64,000 bases of DNA from contig NC_049990.1 in the NCBI RefSeq assembly GCF_000003815.2, positions 15,662,509 through 15,726,508 on the forward strand, given 5' to 3'. The position numbers were made by a program, and so were the translations under genes. Numbering within the stretch: position 1 is the stretch's first letter; each line of letters opens with the position of its first letter. The notes under the pieces are model-generated. The model was not told the DNA's origin. It saw only the letters and a program-made list of their open reading frames with translations, and did not search any database. Positions 13,601 to 28,600 of this stretch are shown here, in pieces. The DNA comes from Branchiostoma floridae (lineage: Eukaryota; Chordata; Leptocardii; Amphioxiformes; Branchiostomatidae).

Positions 13601-16600
13601 CATATTTTTCCAGCAAGCATGCCCCCGAATCCCCCTTCAGTGCGACGTCTCACGCCATGGGCGCTCATTACAATAGGATTCAAATTTGAGGGGATGGAAA
13701 ATGATTTGAGGCTGGCTACAACCCTGGTCTGGAGAGATATCATTAGTGGGTATCTGGTTGATTAGTTTGATACCAGAGGTCCTGTACAGTGTATACTTTA
13801 TCACCACTTTTTGCTACGTCAAAACTGCCCAACAAGACCAACTGGGGGACCGTTAACATCTGGTCTAGATGGATATTAGTTAGTCTCTATAGACAGGATT
13901 CTAAATTTACTAATAATACGTGTCAATAAGAAAAATTATCTAAAGGACCACCAAAAAGTGGTCACATCGTGCAAGTAGTCCTATAAATGTAGAGGTTGTC
14001 TCTTGCACAGGTTTGACTGTACTGGAAATGACTGAGTTTGAGTTTAACTCACAGTAAGTTAATGTTATATTTTGACTGTAATTTTATGATATGACTGTCT
14101 CACAGTTATAATATTTTTGTAGGCTTTAAACATGAGAAAAAAGAACTATAACGTAAGAATTACACCTTGCAAACTGCAGTGAAAAGAATGCATGTTAATT
14201 AGGCGATATTATGACCCATGAGTTCATTTACACATTCCCGGAAGGTACTGTAGGTCTAAATTTTCATTACATTAGAAATTTTCATTACATTTTCATTAGA
14301 AAAAGAAAATTTCTTAACCGCCCTGAGCTTTCAAACCATCTGATAGTTCCCTGCTTTAGATTATAGAAGTTTGTAATATAGTTGTTTGACTTAACTGTTC
14401 TTTCCATGCATATTTTTCTCACTGACCAACTGGCAGTGTCAGAAAAGGTCCCATATCTTGTTTTGAAATATGCTTTGCCACTGTCACAAAATCCCTTTTC
14501 ATGCATTTCTATGGCACTTCTGAGTCTATAACCTTCCATTTGAAGCCACAATATGTATCATTTTGACTCATGGAACCCATATGACCAAATAGGGTACTGC
14601 AAAATTCAACGCTTCTATTAGCCTAACAGACACCATTTTCATGCATGATAAAATCACCTCTCCCTGTAATGTAATATTCACCAATAAAACTAAGGGCACA
14701 ACCTGCCGTACGTGCAAATACGTGCCAAAACGTGGGCAATCTTTGGGGATCCGTAAGTGGTAAGTACCACCTCCATACGAACTCGTAGGGAATCCGACGG
14801 ATTTTGGAGCACGCAGACACGCCGTAGAACTTTACGTGCAGGCAAAACTTTGTGTGCCATCGGGCTGCGGATTCGCCCCCCACCCCCACCCCGGACGTAC
14901 CAGTATGGGCAATGCGCCTGTCCTGTAGTGCCTAAACATTTTCAGAACAGAAATACGTGGCAGACGTGGCCTAAAAAACCAAACAACGCATGGACAAATT
15001 GCACGTATGGCAGGTTGTGCCCTTACACGTAGCTTCAGAGGGTTCTGAATGTGGTCCACCAGTAATGTGACTTGCTGATCACAACTTAAGATTGTGTTCC
15101 CAAACTTCATGCATATTTTACTTAGGATGAATTTTTTACTTGCTAAAAATGCCAAAGGGTAGTAGAAGTACACAAAGGTGTGATAAGAAAGTTTCACAGC
15201 TCCTTCAGGATATTCAAGGAGTGTCAACTAAGGAGTATGAGAGTCTTAAAGGATCTGTACTGTGTCGGAGATAGCTCATCTTTGCTGCGGGCTATGTGTA
15301 TAATTCATAGTATATAGAGGGGCTGCAAGCTCTTTTCTGTAAGGTGTAGCTATAATGTATATTTTCATTTCCCATAATTTTTTGGGGAAAGCCACCTTTT
15401 TCACCTTATTTGAAGCGAGGGGTCCGAATTTGGCTTCATTGCTCGTATGACTGAATTGATGAAAATGAATGAATCAATGAAGGAACAAAGAAATGGTTTT
15501 ATGAAATTGAAAGACCATTCCCACCCGGGGCTGAATTGCCTTATTTCTAACAGACAACATTATTGTCATAAAAAATTAAAAAGTGTATAGTCACGTATAA
15601 TATCAAAAATTCAACAATATGACCTAATAGCTAACGTTTTGTGGCATGCGTCCATGCATACACCTACCATACCTAGAAACAATATATCTACCATTACTAA
15701 ATCACAGTACAAGGACAAACATCAAGGTACTAAAAACCCTTTTAGAAAGCCCATAAGGCATTTTAAAAAGGCTATGACAAAAGTGCATTTAGCTCTCACT
15801 GTTTCTCAACTGCATGTCTGTGCAAAAAGTGAATCCTTCAGGTTTAAAACTACCGACTCCGAGGTAATAGATAAGAATCAACTGTGGTACAGTACATGTT
15901 ACGGTGCTGTACATCAAGCACTCGGTACATGAGCCATGGGAATTCCAAACTTACTGCCTGACAAAAGCTGACAAAGGCTAAGGGAAGATGTCTATTGATT
16001 TTGCAGCTGTGATGAATGTGAAAAAGTCCTGGAGATGACTTTTACACCAAGAAACATTCATGGATGGTAAGTCTTGAGTAAGAAAAGAAGAATGTCAAAT
16101 GCATCAGTATTTGTTTCTTCATCATCATTATCGTTATTCATCTTCTGTAACACAGTGAAGCTTAATTTGTCTCTTGGTGCCATAAACCCAGCTGTTCTAA
16201 AAACTCAACTATTCTAATCAATAGAGTTGATCAATTCTCATTAAGCAGAAAAACTGATCTCCTTTAAACCTTCTCATGCACACTGTATTCAAGATAAATC
16301 AGGTAATACTATATAGTTTGAATGCATCAGTTAAGGATTTAGTGCTACTTTTAAGTATTGTTCAAATGTAGTTTAATCTATTATGTAAATAGAGTTTTGA
16401 TTGACATTACATTGATCACTAGTCTTTCTGTCACTTTACAGTGACAGTGCCTAGCATATGAAGAATATAATATATAGCTCCTATGTAACTGCAAAAATGT
16501 CTGTCGTGAATAATAGACCAAAAACCTTGAAGCAATAGCCTCTTTTTAATAACCTAGAATGTCTGTCATGTCTGATAAATGACTCTTTCTACCACCTCTG

Positions 16601-19600
16601 AACTCAACTTCCTGCCACTAATGTGAAAGCCTGACCTATGCAGGAACACCATCTTCCCACTCACTTCCTGACTCTCCAACAACAGTGTAATCAAATAACG
16701 ACAAACATCCAGACACACCAAAAACAAAACCCACCTACAACTATCTTCATATATTTTTTTTTCCAGGTCTGTTTAAATATCTTGAAATATGTATGAAATC
16801 GTGTTGACAAATCTCATTCTGTCACTCTCATATCAAACTTGAATCCCCAGCCAGATATCACGTTTGGGTGGTCTTACAAAACTAAAAGCAGGTCGGATGT
16901 TATTGAAGTTGCTGGGCCCTGGAAGCATGACATTAAGTCTAGTCTGACAGGTAACTACTCCCATATGTGGGGCGTACTTCTGTCTGAAGTAATGTAGATC
17001 TAAATGTACATGTGCCCTTAGGTCAAGTGCGCATGAGTAGCTTGTGCTTGACACACGAATCTGGCCCACAGCCACCCACCCAACCCACAGAAGTTATCAA
17101 TTTCTGCCTCGGAGTCCATGAAAAATGAAGGTACTGTTTTGAGTGTGTTTGTGATATGATATGATGTGTGTGTGTGTGCATGTGTGTTCGGGTGTCTGTG
17201 TTTCCGGATATCTCTGGTTAAACATTAGCATAACTTAAGAACCTTAAATTGAGATTAAATTTGGTATGTGGGTTGGTCTTGTGAAGATGAAGGTCAAAGT
17301 TGATTATATCATCTTTGTTTTTGTATCTTTTGTTCTTGACATGCTAGGCTTTTCATATTTTAGTGGCAGATAGTTTTTGAAGTCAGAAAGAAGTGGTGTA
17401 GATTTGAGCCTTCTCGTCCAGTCCATTTATGGTTAATGTGAAACTAAGGGTGTAACCAAGTGAATTCAACTTGAAAAATGTGACGTGTGAGTTGTTAGTG
17501 TTTCAGGCCAAGTTTAATGACTGTGCCAAACTTGTGTTTCTTGGGCTACCCCCAAAATCTCTCATCGGTTGGAATATCATCGGCCATTCCAAACAAAATG
17601 CTAACAAAAGAACAGTATTAAGAAAAATGATGGATTGGAACCAGATATTTATAGAATCTTATTAACAAATCTGCAAACGAAAAAGAAAGTGTTGAAAAAA
17701 AATTTGTTGGACCCTAGAGATACAGTCTGAATGGAACAGTCCAGTAGCGCATGTTTCAAACTCACAAGACAAGGGTAGGGCCATACGTAAGGTGAGTGTT
17801 TGACAGATCTTGACTTACAACATTGTATGAATACACCCTGGGGCATTCTGTACTGAGCATTTCTATAATGATTTTATGTTGATAAAAAGGGAACAGAATA
17901 ACCTTTGCAATTATACACAGTCTACACATATCTCATAGGACCATGCTAATGTGACTTCCTTCGAGCTTTGCACTGTGGTAAGTACAATGATGATAACTTT
18001 CGACTGTGATGTTCTGGGTCTAAGTATTAATATCATAATCTAAAAGCTAATATCACTGCATGTGATAGTCTTCTTTTGACAGAGTCTAATCAAAGTTCCA
18101 TAGCACAATTTCAGTGTCAAGAATTTGGTACTTAACTTATTATTGGGTCTTGTTAGGAATATGACAATACATACCAGGCTTCTTGCCGGTAAAGTTGAGC
18201 AAAGGGGGCACCTATGCTGTGAATTGTGTCCCCTGTATACACTGTGATTTGGGCCCCTACGCTATGTGTCAAACAGAGTACTGGGGCTTTGCTGTTGTTT
18301 TTGCAACATAGGTAAAAAAATGTTTATTTTACTTCATGAAATCTTTTCCTCAAAATGTAGAAAATAGCATTTCTGAGGGTTATCAATTCAAAATCTGGCA
18401 GAAGGGGGACCCCCAACATCAATCCCCCACCCCAATGCTGGGATGCCACCTACATTTTGTACGTTGTGAAAAAATCCCGGTGAAAACCCTACATACTGTA
18501 CTATGTGTATCCACCAAACAAACAACTGAATGTGCATGGCCAAACACAAATTATCATTGACTATGTAAACCTATACCTATACCTACCACCTGTAGGATTC
18601 AATATACAGGACATGAAAATATCCATCAATCCCTCTAATGGGACTATTACACGGCTCATTTATGACTAATATGCCATGCTGGCTAATTGCTACCCAACCC
18701 ACCATGCTCTATTTTAGGCAGCTATAATGGCAATTGGCCACATTGGTAACGACATTAAGTCCTAATACATTCATTTTTCATGAAAGCTAAAAGATGTATA
18801 ATCTACTATTCTTAGAGCTTAACGTTAACAGTATGACTTGGTTCACATCCAGTGTCATTATTTTACCTGGACTTTCTTTTTTTATGACTATCATTTTCTT
18901 TTCCTAAAGGTCCTATTAGTTTCAACTCGAGCTTCAAACATTCACCACGTAAAATTTTTCTTTTTGTGAAAAAAAATATCAATAAAACATACAAACATGA
19001 CCAACGCCAAGATTTTTGAAATTTTGGCTTTGGGAAAATACTCTTCCTACATTAATTTTTTTGTAGCTGTTTAAGTTTTTCTATCTGCAAAATGCAATCA
19101 AATGACTAAAAATTTGAAGATCAACATCTTGTATGTTGTATGAAATAACTCGTATAAAGACTCTGTGGCTTGCAGTCTTTTCTTTTCTATTTAAAATTTG
19201 TAACATCTATTATCATAATACCGGTACGTTTACGACGATTTCTCTAGCCATACTGATTTGACAAATTGTCAACGCATCATTTTCTCCAGTTACATGTTGC
19301 TGTTATAGGTTACCCTTGCCACTTCTTCTGTGTAACTTTTCTGCCACTCTTGTCCTGCTAAAAGCGTAATATTGTAATTGTAACACGCCGCGGAATTACA
19401 CGGCGAACGGGCGCGTGGTTGGGAGGGGGTACAAAATACCGGTAGGAAGAAACACGGCACAATTAACTGCCGCTATGTACATTTATACATCCTCTGATGT
19501 TCCTTCCTTTTCTGTCAGTAAATGCATAAAACATAAACCTGCATGAGCATACAAAATGTCATGAGAAAACGGACGTATACTGTCAAGAATTTTCATTTAA

Positions 19601-22600
19601 CTTCTGTCCGTCACAACCGCTATGACGTAACACTTCACTGCTAGCGTAGATATAAAAATGGCGGGAAAATGGCTGCGTACGTTCAATTTTGCCAATTCAG
19701 TCGTAGATCCGGGCGGTTCTTCACACTTTTACATGAGTTGTAGGTCACCAACAGAAATTCAAGATTGTTGTTGAATCATGTTCGTCTTGTGCCGTGAGCA
19801 TGTGTAATTATGATCTATATAAATTTGGCAATGAATGTGACAGTGTGTTCGTCCCACGACGAGCTGCCTACCCCGAAATTTAAAAAAAAGTATACTGAAA
19901 ACTCTTGGCCTTGTTGTCTTCGAATGCATTGTTATCGATGCTTTGTAAATGGTGTATTGGACACCTAGATGTCTGAAGTGTGCACAGCTCAGAAATAACT
20001 ATTGTTGCATGTGTAGATCTCTGTAAGTTCCAGTATTTTTAATCTACCGGTATAAGTCTTACTACCGGTATTATGCCAATGCATGTTATTTCTATTTTGC
20101 CTGCCTGTTATATTCAAAGTTGTTGCCAACATCTAACGCTAAATAATTTGTTCACCTTTACTTGCAGGGTAACCTATATCCGCTGTACCTACACTGTAAA
20201 AGTAAAACAGGATATTTAGGGATATCAGGTTGATACACAGTTGTTTCAAATTGCATTTTTTCAATATAATGCAGATTGAGACCACCGTCCGTCGACTTGA
20301 TATCCCAAAATAGTCTGGTATTAGATACAACGGATAAAGGTTACTCTGCAAATAGAGGTGAACTAGCGATAATAAGAACCACGAAATTGACTGGAAGTGA
20401 CCCAAACACCATCCATTATCGTAACAAATAGACACACACACGTACTGTCAAGTTTATACACTGTGGAGTCATTTACGAAGCTTTCTGTTTCTAAGTAGAT
20501 TATGGAGCTCTTCACTCTACTTAGCTAACCAGATTACAGGTACTTAGTGTCATGACTTTAGCGTGACTATCATGGAGAGATTAGGCATTTATGTCAAACT
20601 GAGCTCCGATCAATACACACGCTTTCTGGATAATAGATGCTTTAGAGAATTTTATTACCATCTAGGGATTGAAAGCAAGGATTTCACAGCGGTGATACCA
20701 GACGTATACTGGTGGATGTATACCGACAACTGTTCATCTAATATCAGCTCAGAAAAAAGAAAACTTCGATGGACGATGGTTTTAAACTTTTAAACTGCAG
20801 TTTGTTGAAAATGTTGCAATTTGAAACCACGGCTTGTCAACTTGATATCCCTGATGCCATCAGGTACTGAAGGAGCTTACTCATTACATAGCTTTAAACA
20901 ACACTTACAGCTACATTGTAGATGTGCAAAGGTTAGGTGTGACAGGACGTAAAGTGAAATACTGATATACATTGTAGCCAGAAGCCAATGCAACTCAAGC
21001 CTGTGAAGCCTGTATGCTACCCCAAAGAGCGGTTATACGGGCCATATACAAGTAGATACAGATGCAAAAAAGTACGAAAAGTCGGCCATTTCAGACTGAC
21101 GTGCAGTGTAACTCTTTTATTTTTTGATTGGATTTCCCTAGAAGTCAACTGGGTCCCCCCCACTTTTTTTTGACAAAATGCAAATTAAGGGAGATGACAT
21201 TCTGAGGCTTACCTCTGACAGGCCATCTATTACAAGGGCTTTAGCTGCCTCATTCCCAAGCCAAAGGAGCAAAACCTAATTTCAGTGACTATGACTTTTA
21301 TTGGGCACATTATAATAAACCCTGAATAATTGATATTACAGTAACTGATGACTAAAAATAGACTGCCCCTCCCAAGATATTTTCGTCTATTATTTAGTTT
21401 ATACACGTACGTGCTACAAATAGGACCTTAACTTCTGACCATTAATAATATTGGAATGACCATTACTAATATTGGAAACCTTGCAAAGGGTTTAGATAGT
21501 ATGAAAAGGACTTTAACTTTTAAAGGGTAAACTTTGTATTAATGCACATCTACCAAACACTTGGATGAATGAAATTGTACCGGTCACTTCAAAAGGCCAT
21601 CCAAATGAATATTGATATTGCAATGCTAGACTAAGTTAGTATTGATCGTTTCATTGCAATGAAGCAGATATCTTTAACTAAGTTAGTTTATTCCTTTATT
21701 TTCTCCCAAGGAAAAATACTGCAAAAAGTACCTCAATTTTCAGCAGTACTTTTTTGATGGTAACAATAATGCAGCTATAGAGGAATAATGAACTGAATGA
21801 AAAAAAAATGATAGCAATATGTTCTTTACTTGTCATCTTTCAAAGTCTGAAACAAAATTGTCCAATGCCTGCAGTTCCAAAAATGCCCCCTTCTTGGCAA
21901 AGGTAAAAGAAGAACTTAGATGATCAATCCTAAGTTCAAACATCTTCCCAAGCAATTTCTATCTACCTCAAGATTTTGCTGTGGCAAAATGCATTAAACT
22001 GTGCCCCAAGGTAAGCCACACAATATCCGCTTGTCCAACAAATCAGTTAAAAAGGCCATTTCGGATACAAAAGACCATCTGACTTGAAGATTTATACGCC
22101 CAATAATGGGAGATAGGGAAATGCAGCTTTGCTAATGACATTCCTAGTCCATCAAGTGGATACAGAATGACTGTCCTTGGTACTGATAATCCCAATGGGA
22201 GAGTTCTTATTTCCTTATAGGCTTACAAAGTATGTGTGTTAAGCCTTCAGACACTTTATATACTAGTTTATGTGACTGGCTATTGGCTAATCTTTCTTTG
22301 CATGGCAGATATTGCGTGGGACTAAATATGAAGTGTTGTTGCCAGGTCATTGCATATTAAAAAGATAAACTTTTTTTGAGGTACCATATGCACATCATCA
22401 CAAAATATTAGAGTGAATTTTAGATGCTTTTAACTTTAGTGATAACTTCAAGTCTCGAATATTGCCGAGTTCACGGTTGAAACAAACTTAAAGTCACCAA
22501 CGTAAAGTACAAGATTTCAGAGTGTGACGAAAGCTCACCACAAACACTGCAAAGTACACCACAACAAATATTTCATGATTTACTGTAAAAGCATCATGGT

Positions 22601-25600
22601 ATAGAATCTGCAAGAAGTGGCAAGGGGATGTGTGAATCATCACTTTTTATAAATTTGATTAGGGTAGGCATCTTCAATTCTTGTGCTACAAAACTAGATA
22701 AAACTGGTAAACATACAGGTGTGCTATAAAGAATGGCATTTCTTCAATCTAGCATCATTATAATTATGAATTAATAGATAACATAGTTTGGTGTCAGTTG
22801 ACAAATAACTCAAGGGCAATATGAAATATGAGCTCACTCATCACCTCGCAAATAATAGTTTTTTCTATCAATATATCATATTGCTAATGTACACCCTTAG
22901 GTCAGTAATGTTGGTTACTTTAATCTTATTCTGGAAACATTTACTTGTAGGAAATACTCTTTTTACACCTAGCAGCACCTGCACCAAAATTATCAAGAGA
23001 TATTGTATGTATGTACACAGTCATGTACTTATGTCCTTCATATTAAAAAAAATTACTGCATATATAACACTGGTCATCATCATCATACCACTGGTACTCA
23101 CATAATTTATTATTTATTAGGGATCTTTTAAAGGCACTTATTAATATGCCAATTTACCATACTGAAAATTTTGAATGGCTTCATTGTAATTTGATGGTGA
23201 GTATTTGCTGAATGGAAGGTGAATGAAGTGAATTGTTTTCTTCATTTTTTTAAAAATAGCAGCGAACAATTCCAAGAAACAAAGAGTTGGAAAGAGCATA
23301 CAAATATTCTTGCTCCTGGCCTGCCTGTTTTAATTTTTCACTCCAACAGTTCCTGATAAAAGATGGTTTGATTGGTGCTCTATTTATTGATGTACTGATT
23401 AAAATGTCAGTTGACAGGTGCCCCCTGCAGTTTTAATGTCATCATTAGTCACAACAACATCCCATGGGTACTTTAAACGCCCCCCCCCCATGGTTTTTAA
23501 TAAGATATGATAATTGAAATTCCAATTAGCCCATGTAGGCTTGGCTGGAAATGCTTAGCTGCATTGCACTACTCGCTATCAACAGAGCGTATACCTTTCG
23601 CCTCCGTCTGAAGTTGGCAAGCTTTGACAGGCTGTTTCTTTCAGTCAGATGTTGGATGAACAGAGAGAAATTGGACACTGGTGCGTATATCAATGAATCA
23701 TAGGGCAATATACAGCCATAATCAGTATTATAGATTATGGTGTTACAGAAAAGCATGTCTCAGGAAGAAACATATTTCACTTCTTTTTTACCTGGGCAGC
23801 AACTGGGGCGACCAGGAGGGAAGTCAGAAACTGTTAGACTACGTGTAAAATTAACTTTTCTTCCAGGTTTTCTTTTTTTTAATGTTCGAACATTCATTCT
23901 CTTTGCATCTTATGTCATCGAAAATGTGTCCCCACCGTTTATTACATTTTCATGTTGATGATATTGTGTTGTACCAGAGACTGGGGCTTATGAAAAACAA
24001 AAAAAGTGGCTAATGGTTTTTAGAACTAACAGTAGTTAAAGCGACATTGTACATGTTTAACTGTTGGTAGAAGATACAGTAACTGTTGTACATACATTAA
24101 ATGTAGACCCATAGCCTTTTTGAAGGCCCATAGCAGCAGTGGGTTTTAATGTACTGTGTTTTGGGCATGGTATTGGACGATGATTTTACCTTTCAACCAA
24201 TGTCCGGTACTCAACCCACCTGGGTGAAAAAAGTTGTGTAAAGTGCCTTTCCCAAGGACACAACTTCTCGCCAACAATGTCAGAAATCAAACCCGTGACA
24301 TCCCGATCTCGCGTCCGCTAAGCTAACCACTCAACAATTTGACCCAACTAGTAGTGCATTTTATTAATTTGTATATTTCGTGACCTTTAAAAGTTTCCCT
24401 TCTTTGTTTAGGTTTCTTTAGTTGGTTGAACTTTGGCGCCGACCAGAATGTTATGAAGTTACCTGGCCACTCAAAACACAACCAAAAATTTCCACACAAA
24501 CCAGGATTTCTGTACACAAATTATTAACTTCATCTGCAAAACCACCAAAACAAATCACTTTGAGCCGTGTTTGTCGATGATTAGAACAGGATTAACCCAA
24601 ATCTAAATATAGATCGGTTGGCTTTCTTGTCTTTTAAGTCACGTGAAGATTCAAAACTTCAAGTCTGGCATAGACTTCAAGACCTCTTCTGTCCAAGTTG
24701 TGAGAGTGTGTTTCGTAGAGTATATAGACAAGTCTGTCACCATCCAATGACGCACTTCAAGACATTTCAAGATGGATGCAACTGGCCGACACAGCGTAGG
24801 ATGATGCAACGTTTTGTTCACGGTACAGGAAATCGCATTTTGACTTTGAGAAGAATTGAAAGATTGTTGATCGAGACACTTAGCATTGTTTATATAAACT
24901 TACCAAATCTTGCAGTTGGTAGATCTTTAGGTTTTGCCTCTTTTAATGTTTCGAATACAATGATATTCCTCATGAATGAAAGTTTGTTTCTCGATACTGT
25001 TGCCATTGTATTCTGTATATCAGTAGCTACTGGGTTTGATACTTGCCAAGCTCCAACATTGTGCCCCTTGGGAAAGGCACTTTACACGATATTCCCTCCA
25101 TGACGGTGGAGTGACGCCAACCTAGCCTCTTTGGCTCAATCTGTCAACAAAAGTGTGCCAAAAAATACACACGGATTTGGTGTGCCAATGTGCCAACAAC
25201 ATCAGAACTTTTGCCACCACATGTCAAGCATTAAAAAGATTTCTTGTTCATGACAGCTGATTGAACTGATATATTTAGGAGACATGGTAGTCTTTAACAT
25301 TATGTTAACCATAGAATTCATGTTGGAGACTCATTATTACAGTAAGATACATTGTACTGCAAAACTAAGTCTATGCTAACATCATTTGTTGGCTTTGAAA
25401 GCTTGTGGGTTGTATTCAAAATTCAGGGTCCGACTGGGACCCTACCACCCTGTTCCCTGTATTATTAAGAAAGGAATAAATTCAATATATTCAAGAGGGA
25501 AAAATAGTCTGGCAAAGAGTTCAGTGACTTTTCAGTGAAAAGAGTTATTGATATCATAGAAGGGATTGACTTTTGATTCATAATAGATGTATATTCATAA

Positions 25601-28600
25601 CATTGAACAGGATATAGGGCATTCCCAAATGTAGCATTGAACTAACTGGCTTTAATACTTCATCACAATTGGACGTGACCGGTAAGACAACAGTTAAGTG
25701 ACTCATCACTGGTTTTTGTCATTTTTTAAACAACGCCCTACTGAACATGAAATATTGACAAGGAGATAATGTATAAAGAGTGCCTTTAGTAACTTTATGG
25801 TCCAAAACCGCACTAGAGAAAAAGCAAGTGATAATAACTGTATAACTCTCACCACTACCTTGTTACATGTTTTACAACTTTATAGTTTGTTAACCTTTGG
25901 TTGTGTTGAGATTTCTGCTCTCTGAATTTCCCATACTTCTATCAAAAGTCTTTATATTGCAGGATGATAAAAATGTTTTCAAATTGGTTATTTCTTTACA
26001 AAATACATTGTGTAAGTTGTATTTACTTTAAAATTTAGCTTATCATAATTTGCCTATTACATGTTACACATCTTACACAGCGATATTCACAAATGCCACA
26101 CTATTGTGATATACACACGGATTGAAAACCTGGGATTTGTTTACAAGCTTTGTTTTGGTGAAATGTGATAGAATGACTGGCATGACTGTTAAAGGAGTAA
26201 ATTGTTATTATAATTATTAAATGGAATTCAAACATCAGCAAAATCCTGTTTTTACGCTTGAGGATATTTCCAGTTTAGTGCTATAACCCTACAATATTGA
26301 ACATTACATGAACTGTAAACTGTACATTGTATGTCCCATGTCCCATATCTTGATAAAATATCAGCCTGCTGATAATCCCAAAGGAAATCCTTTAATCCAG
26401 TTTGATAATCACACGTTATATTTATCCTTCATTGATAATCAGTCACTTCTCCTTTGATCTATTATTATCTCATGGCATCGTCAACTTTTTCTCGGTACCT
26501 TAGATAATTGTCCCAAATACCTGTAACAGTGAAGCTATTAGAATCCTGTCTATAATGACTGACTGTCCACATAGACAAGATTTAATTGGCCTCCAGTATA
26601 GGTAGTGTTCTTGGGCAGTTTTGACTGTATAGTTCAAACATTAGAGTTTGACGTATTTGCATGAAATTATATGACAATAAGGAAATGTTACTCATTTCCT
26701 CTCCTTCATTTCCTTACATTTTCTATAAAATAAATAATGCAAGATAACCTTATCACAATGATGACACCCACCTGAAATACGATACACAAATATGCTACAT
26801 TAATATCCATAATGGATCTGTATGACTTCAACACTCCATATTCCCTATCAAATATCAAATACCTGAAATTCCACGACAATGGTGTCAAAGATGGTTGCTG
26901 CCCTAAACTTTCACAACTTTTTCCAAGTTTTCTCACAATTGCTCTTGCCTTCTTCACTAGGTGGTTGCCATGGTGACAGCATCTGCCACGCCCATCCCTA
27001 TATCACCAAGTTCGTAGACGAGGCATGGCAAAATAGCAAGAGAAGCTCAACAGTGAGCAGCTTTTAACACACGAAGGGAACCACTGTTGTTTTTATTCTG
27101 ACTGAGGCCATCTTAGCAAGGATTTCATTCAACAAGTTACACATCAATCTAAAAGAGAAGCCCCAGCTGTAGAGGAACAGAAAAAAACACACCAAAGGAC
27201 TGGTTCCATCGGTTTATCCTGAGACAAGGCAGACTGTGGTTTGACAGCCCTTCTCTTGACACGATCTTGACGCACCAACTGTCAGGTTTTATCACCTCTA
27301 CTACAAACATTTGGACAGGACGGGTCAGGATGCTACATAAAAGAGATGCCACAACAGACAACGTACACCGAGAGCACCGTGGGATGTAAATCTGTTATCT
27401 CTACAGAAAGGAGACTGTTCCGCAGAAACAAACTATCAATATTGAAGTTTGGATGACGTGCGAGAGGGATACGATTTATTCTCAGCAGGCAAAGGACAGC
27501 AGTGTTTCTACTTTATTTGTCTCACACCCACACCACCGACGGTTCCTGTCGTCTGTCCTGAAGTGGTGAGAAAACCTCTGACGTCAGATAATTACTGGTG
27601 AATACAAAGCAGGAGAGAGTCCAGACCTCCTCACCCAGCATCCCCACAGGAAGTGCAACGACCTAGAGGTCAATCAATGCTACTTTCTCTAAATGGGCCC
27701 CTGGCTCTGAGAGGACCTAATTGTTTCCACTGGGAGTGTGTATAAGAGGTGCGTAGGTGGGTATCACCGGATTCTTGTCTTTATGATGGATGGACAAGAT
27801 AGACGTAAACCGGAGCCACATCCTGACGCAACTGTTAAGCAGGCTTAAGGTATAAAGCGAAAGCACGCAAGAGTGACTTCTGGGAGTTGGATCTCTTTTC
27901 TAAAACCTTGAACGGTGGCATTGTGTAGAATACCAAGCAGACAATAAATGCAGGAAGCATCTGAGTGGATGTCAGAGAAGAAGACAGTCTGAGTTAAAGG
28001 AGGACTGAAAGGCAGCCATCTGAAAGCATCGAAAATCAACACTTTGGAACAGACGAAACTCATATAATGGCATGTAATATAACAGGACAAAACTTAACGA
28101 CAAGCATCGATTGGACTACTACTACTATTGTGAGTATAACTGTTGAGATTATCATAGCTGTTGCTGCTATTATAGGAAATAGTTTCGTCTGCCTTGCCGT
28201 GTACAAGAATCGACGCCTGCGCGGAACCACAAACTATTTCATCGTGTCGTTGGCCGTGGCCGACATCTGCGTGGGACTTCTTGGAATTCCGTTTGCGATC
28301 GTAACTGCTCTGGGATTACCTGACAACTTCCACGGTTGCCTGATGATGCTTTCTTTTATAATCATCACGACGCAGAGCTCGATTTTTAGCCTCCTTGCCA
28401 TTGCGGTGGACCGCTATGTCGCTATAATGAACCCGTTACGGTACGAATACCTGATGACGACACGAACCGCCCGTTGGGCCATCGCCGCAACATGGACGCT
28501 GTCACTGCTCATTGGCATGGTCCCCTTGATGGGCTGGAATTTGGGACCAGCTCAAAACGGATGTGGATTTACAGATGTCATTGATTTTGACTACTTTGTC

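Larger units (their letters stand above)
4505..28066. other. Large RB1 intron, no coding exon recognised
   Basis: 23.5 kb of the 27.3-kb intron lies left of the nested receptor. I recognised no exon in either orientation. It holds MITEs, SINE remnants, local duplications and a promoter-like island, listed separately. The last ~1 kb (27060-28066) is probably 5' UTR or promoter of the receptor gene, but no TATA box or start site could be fixed. Confidence 0.5.

Noticed and set aside
24618-25103. 161-codon plus-strand frame
   Set aside because: Lacks an ATG start and ends in the SINE tail (PLGKALYT), so it is chance plus repeat.
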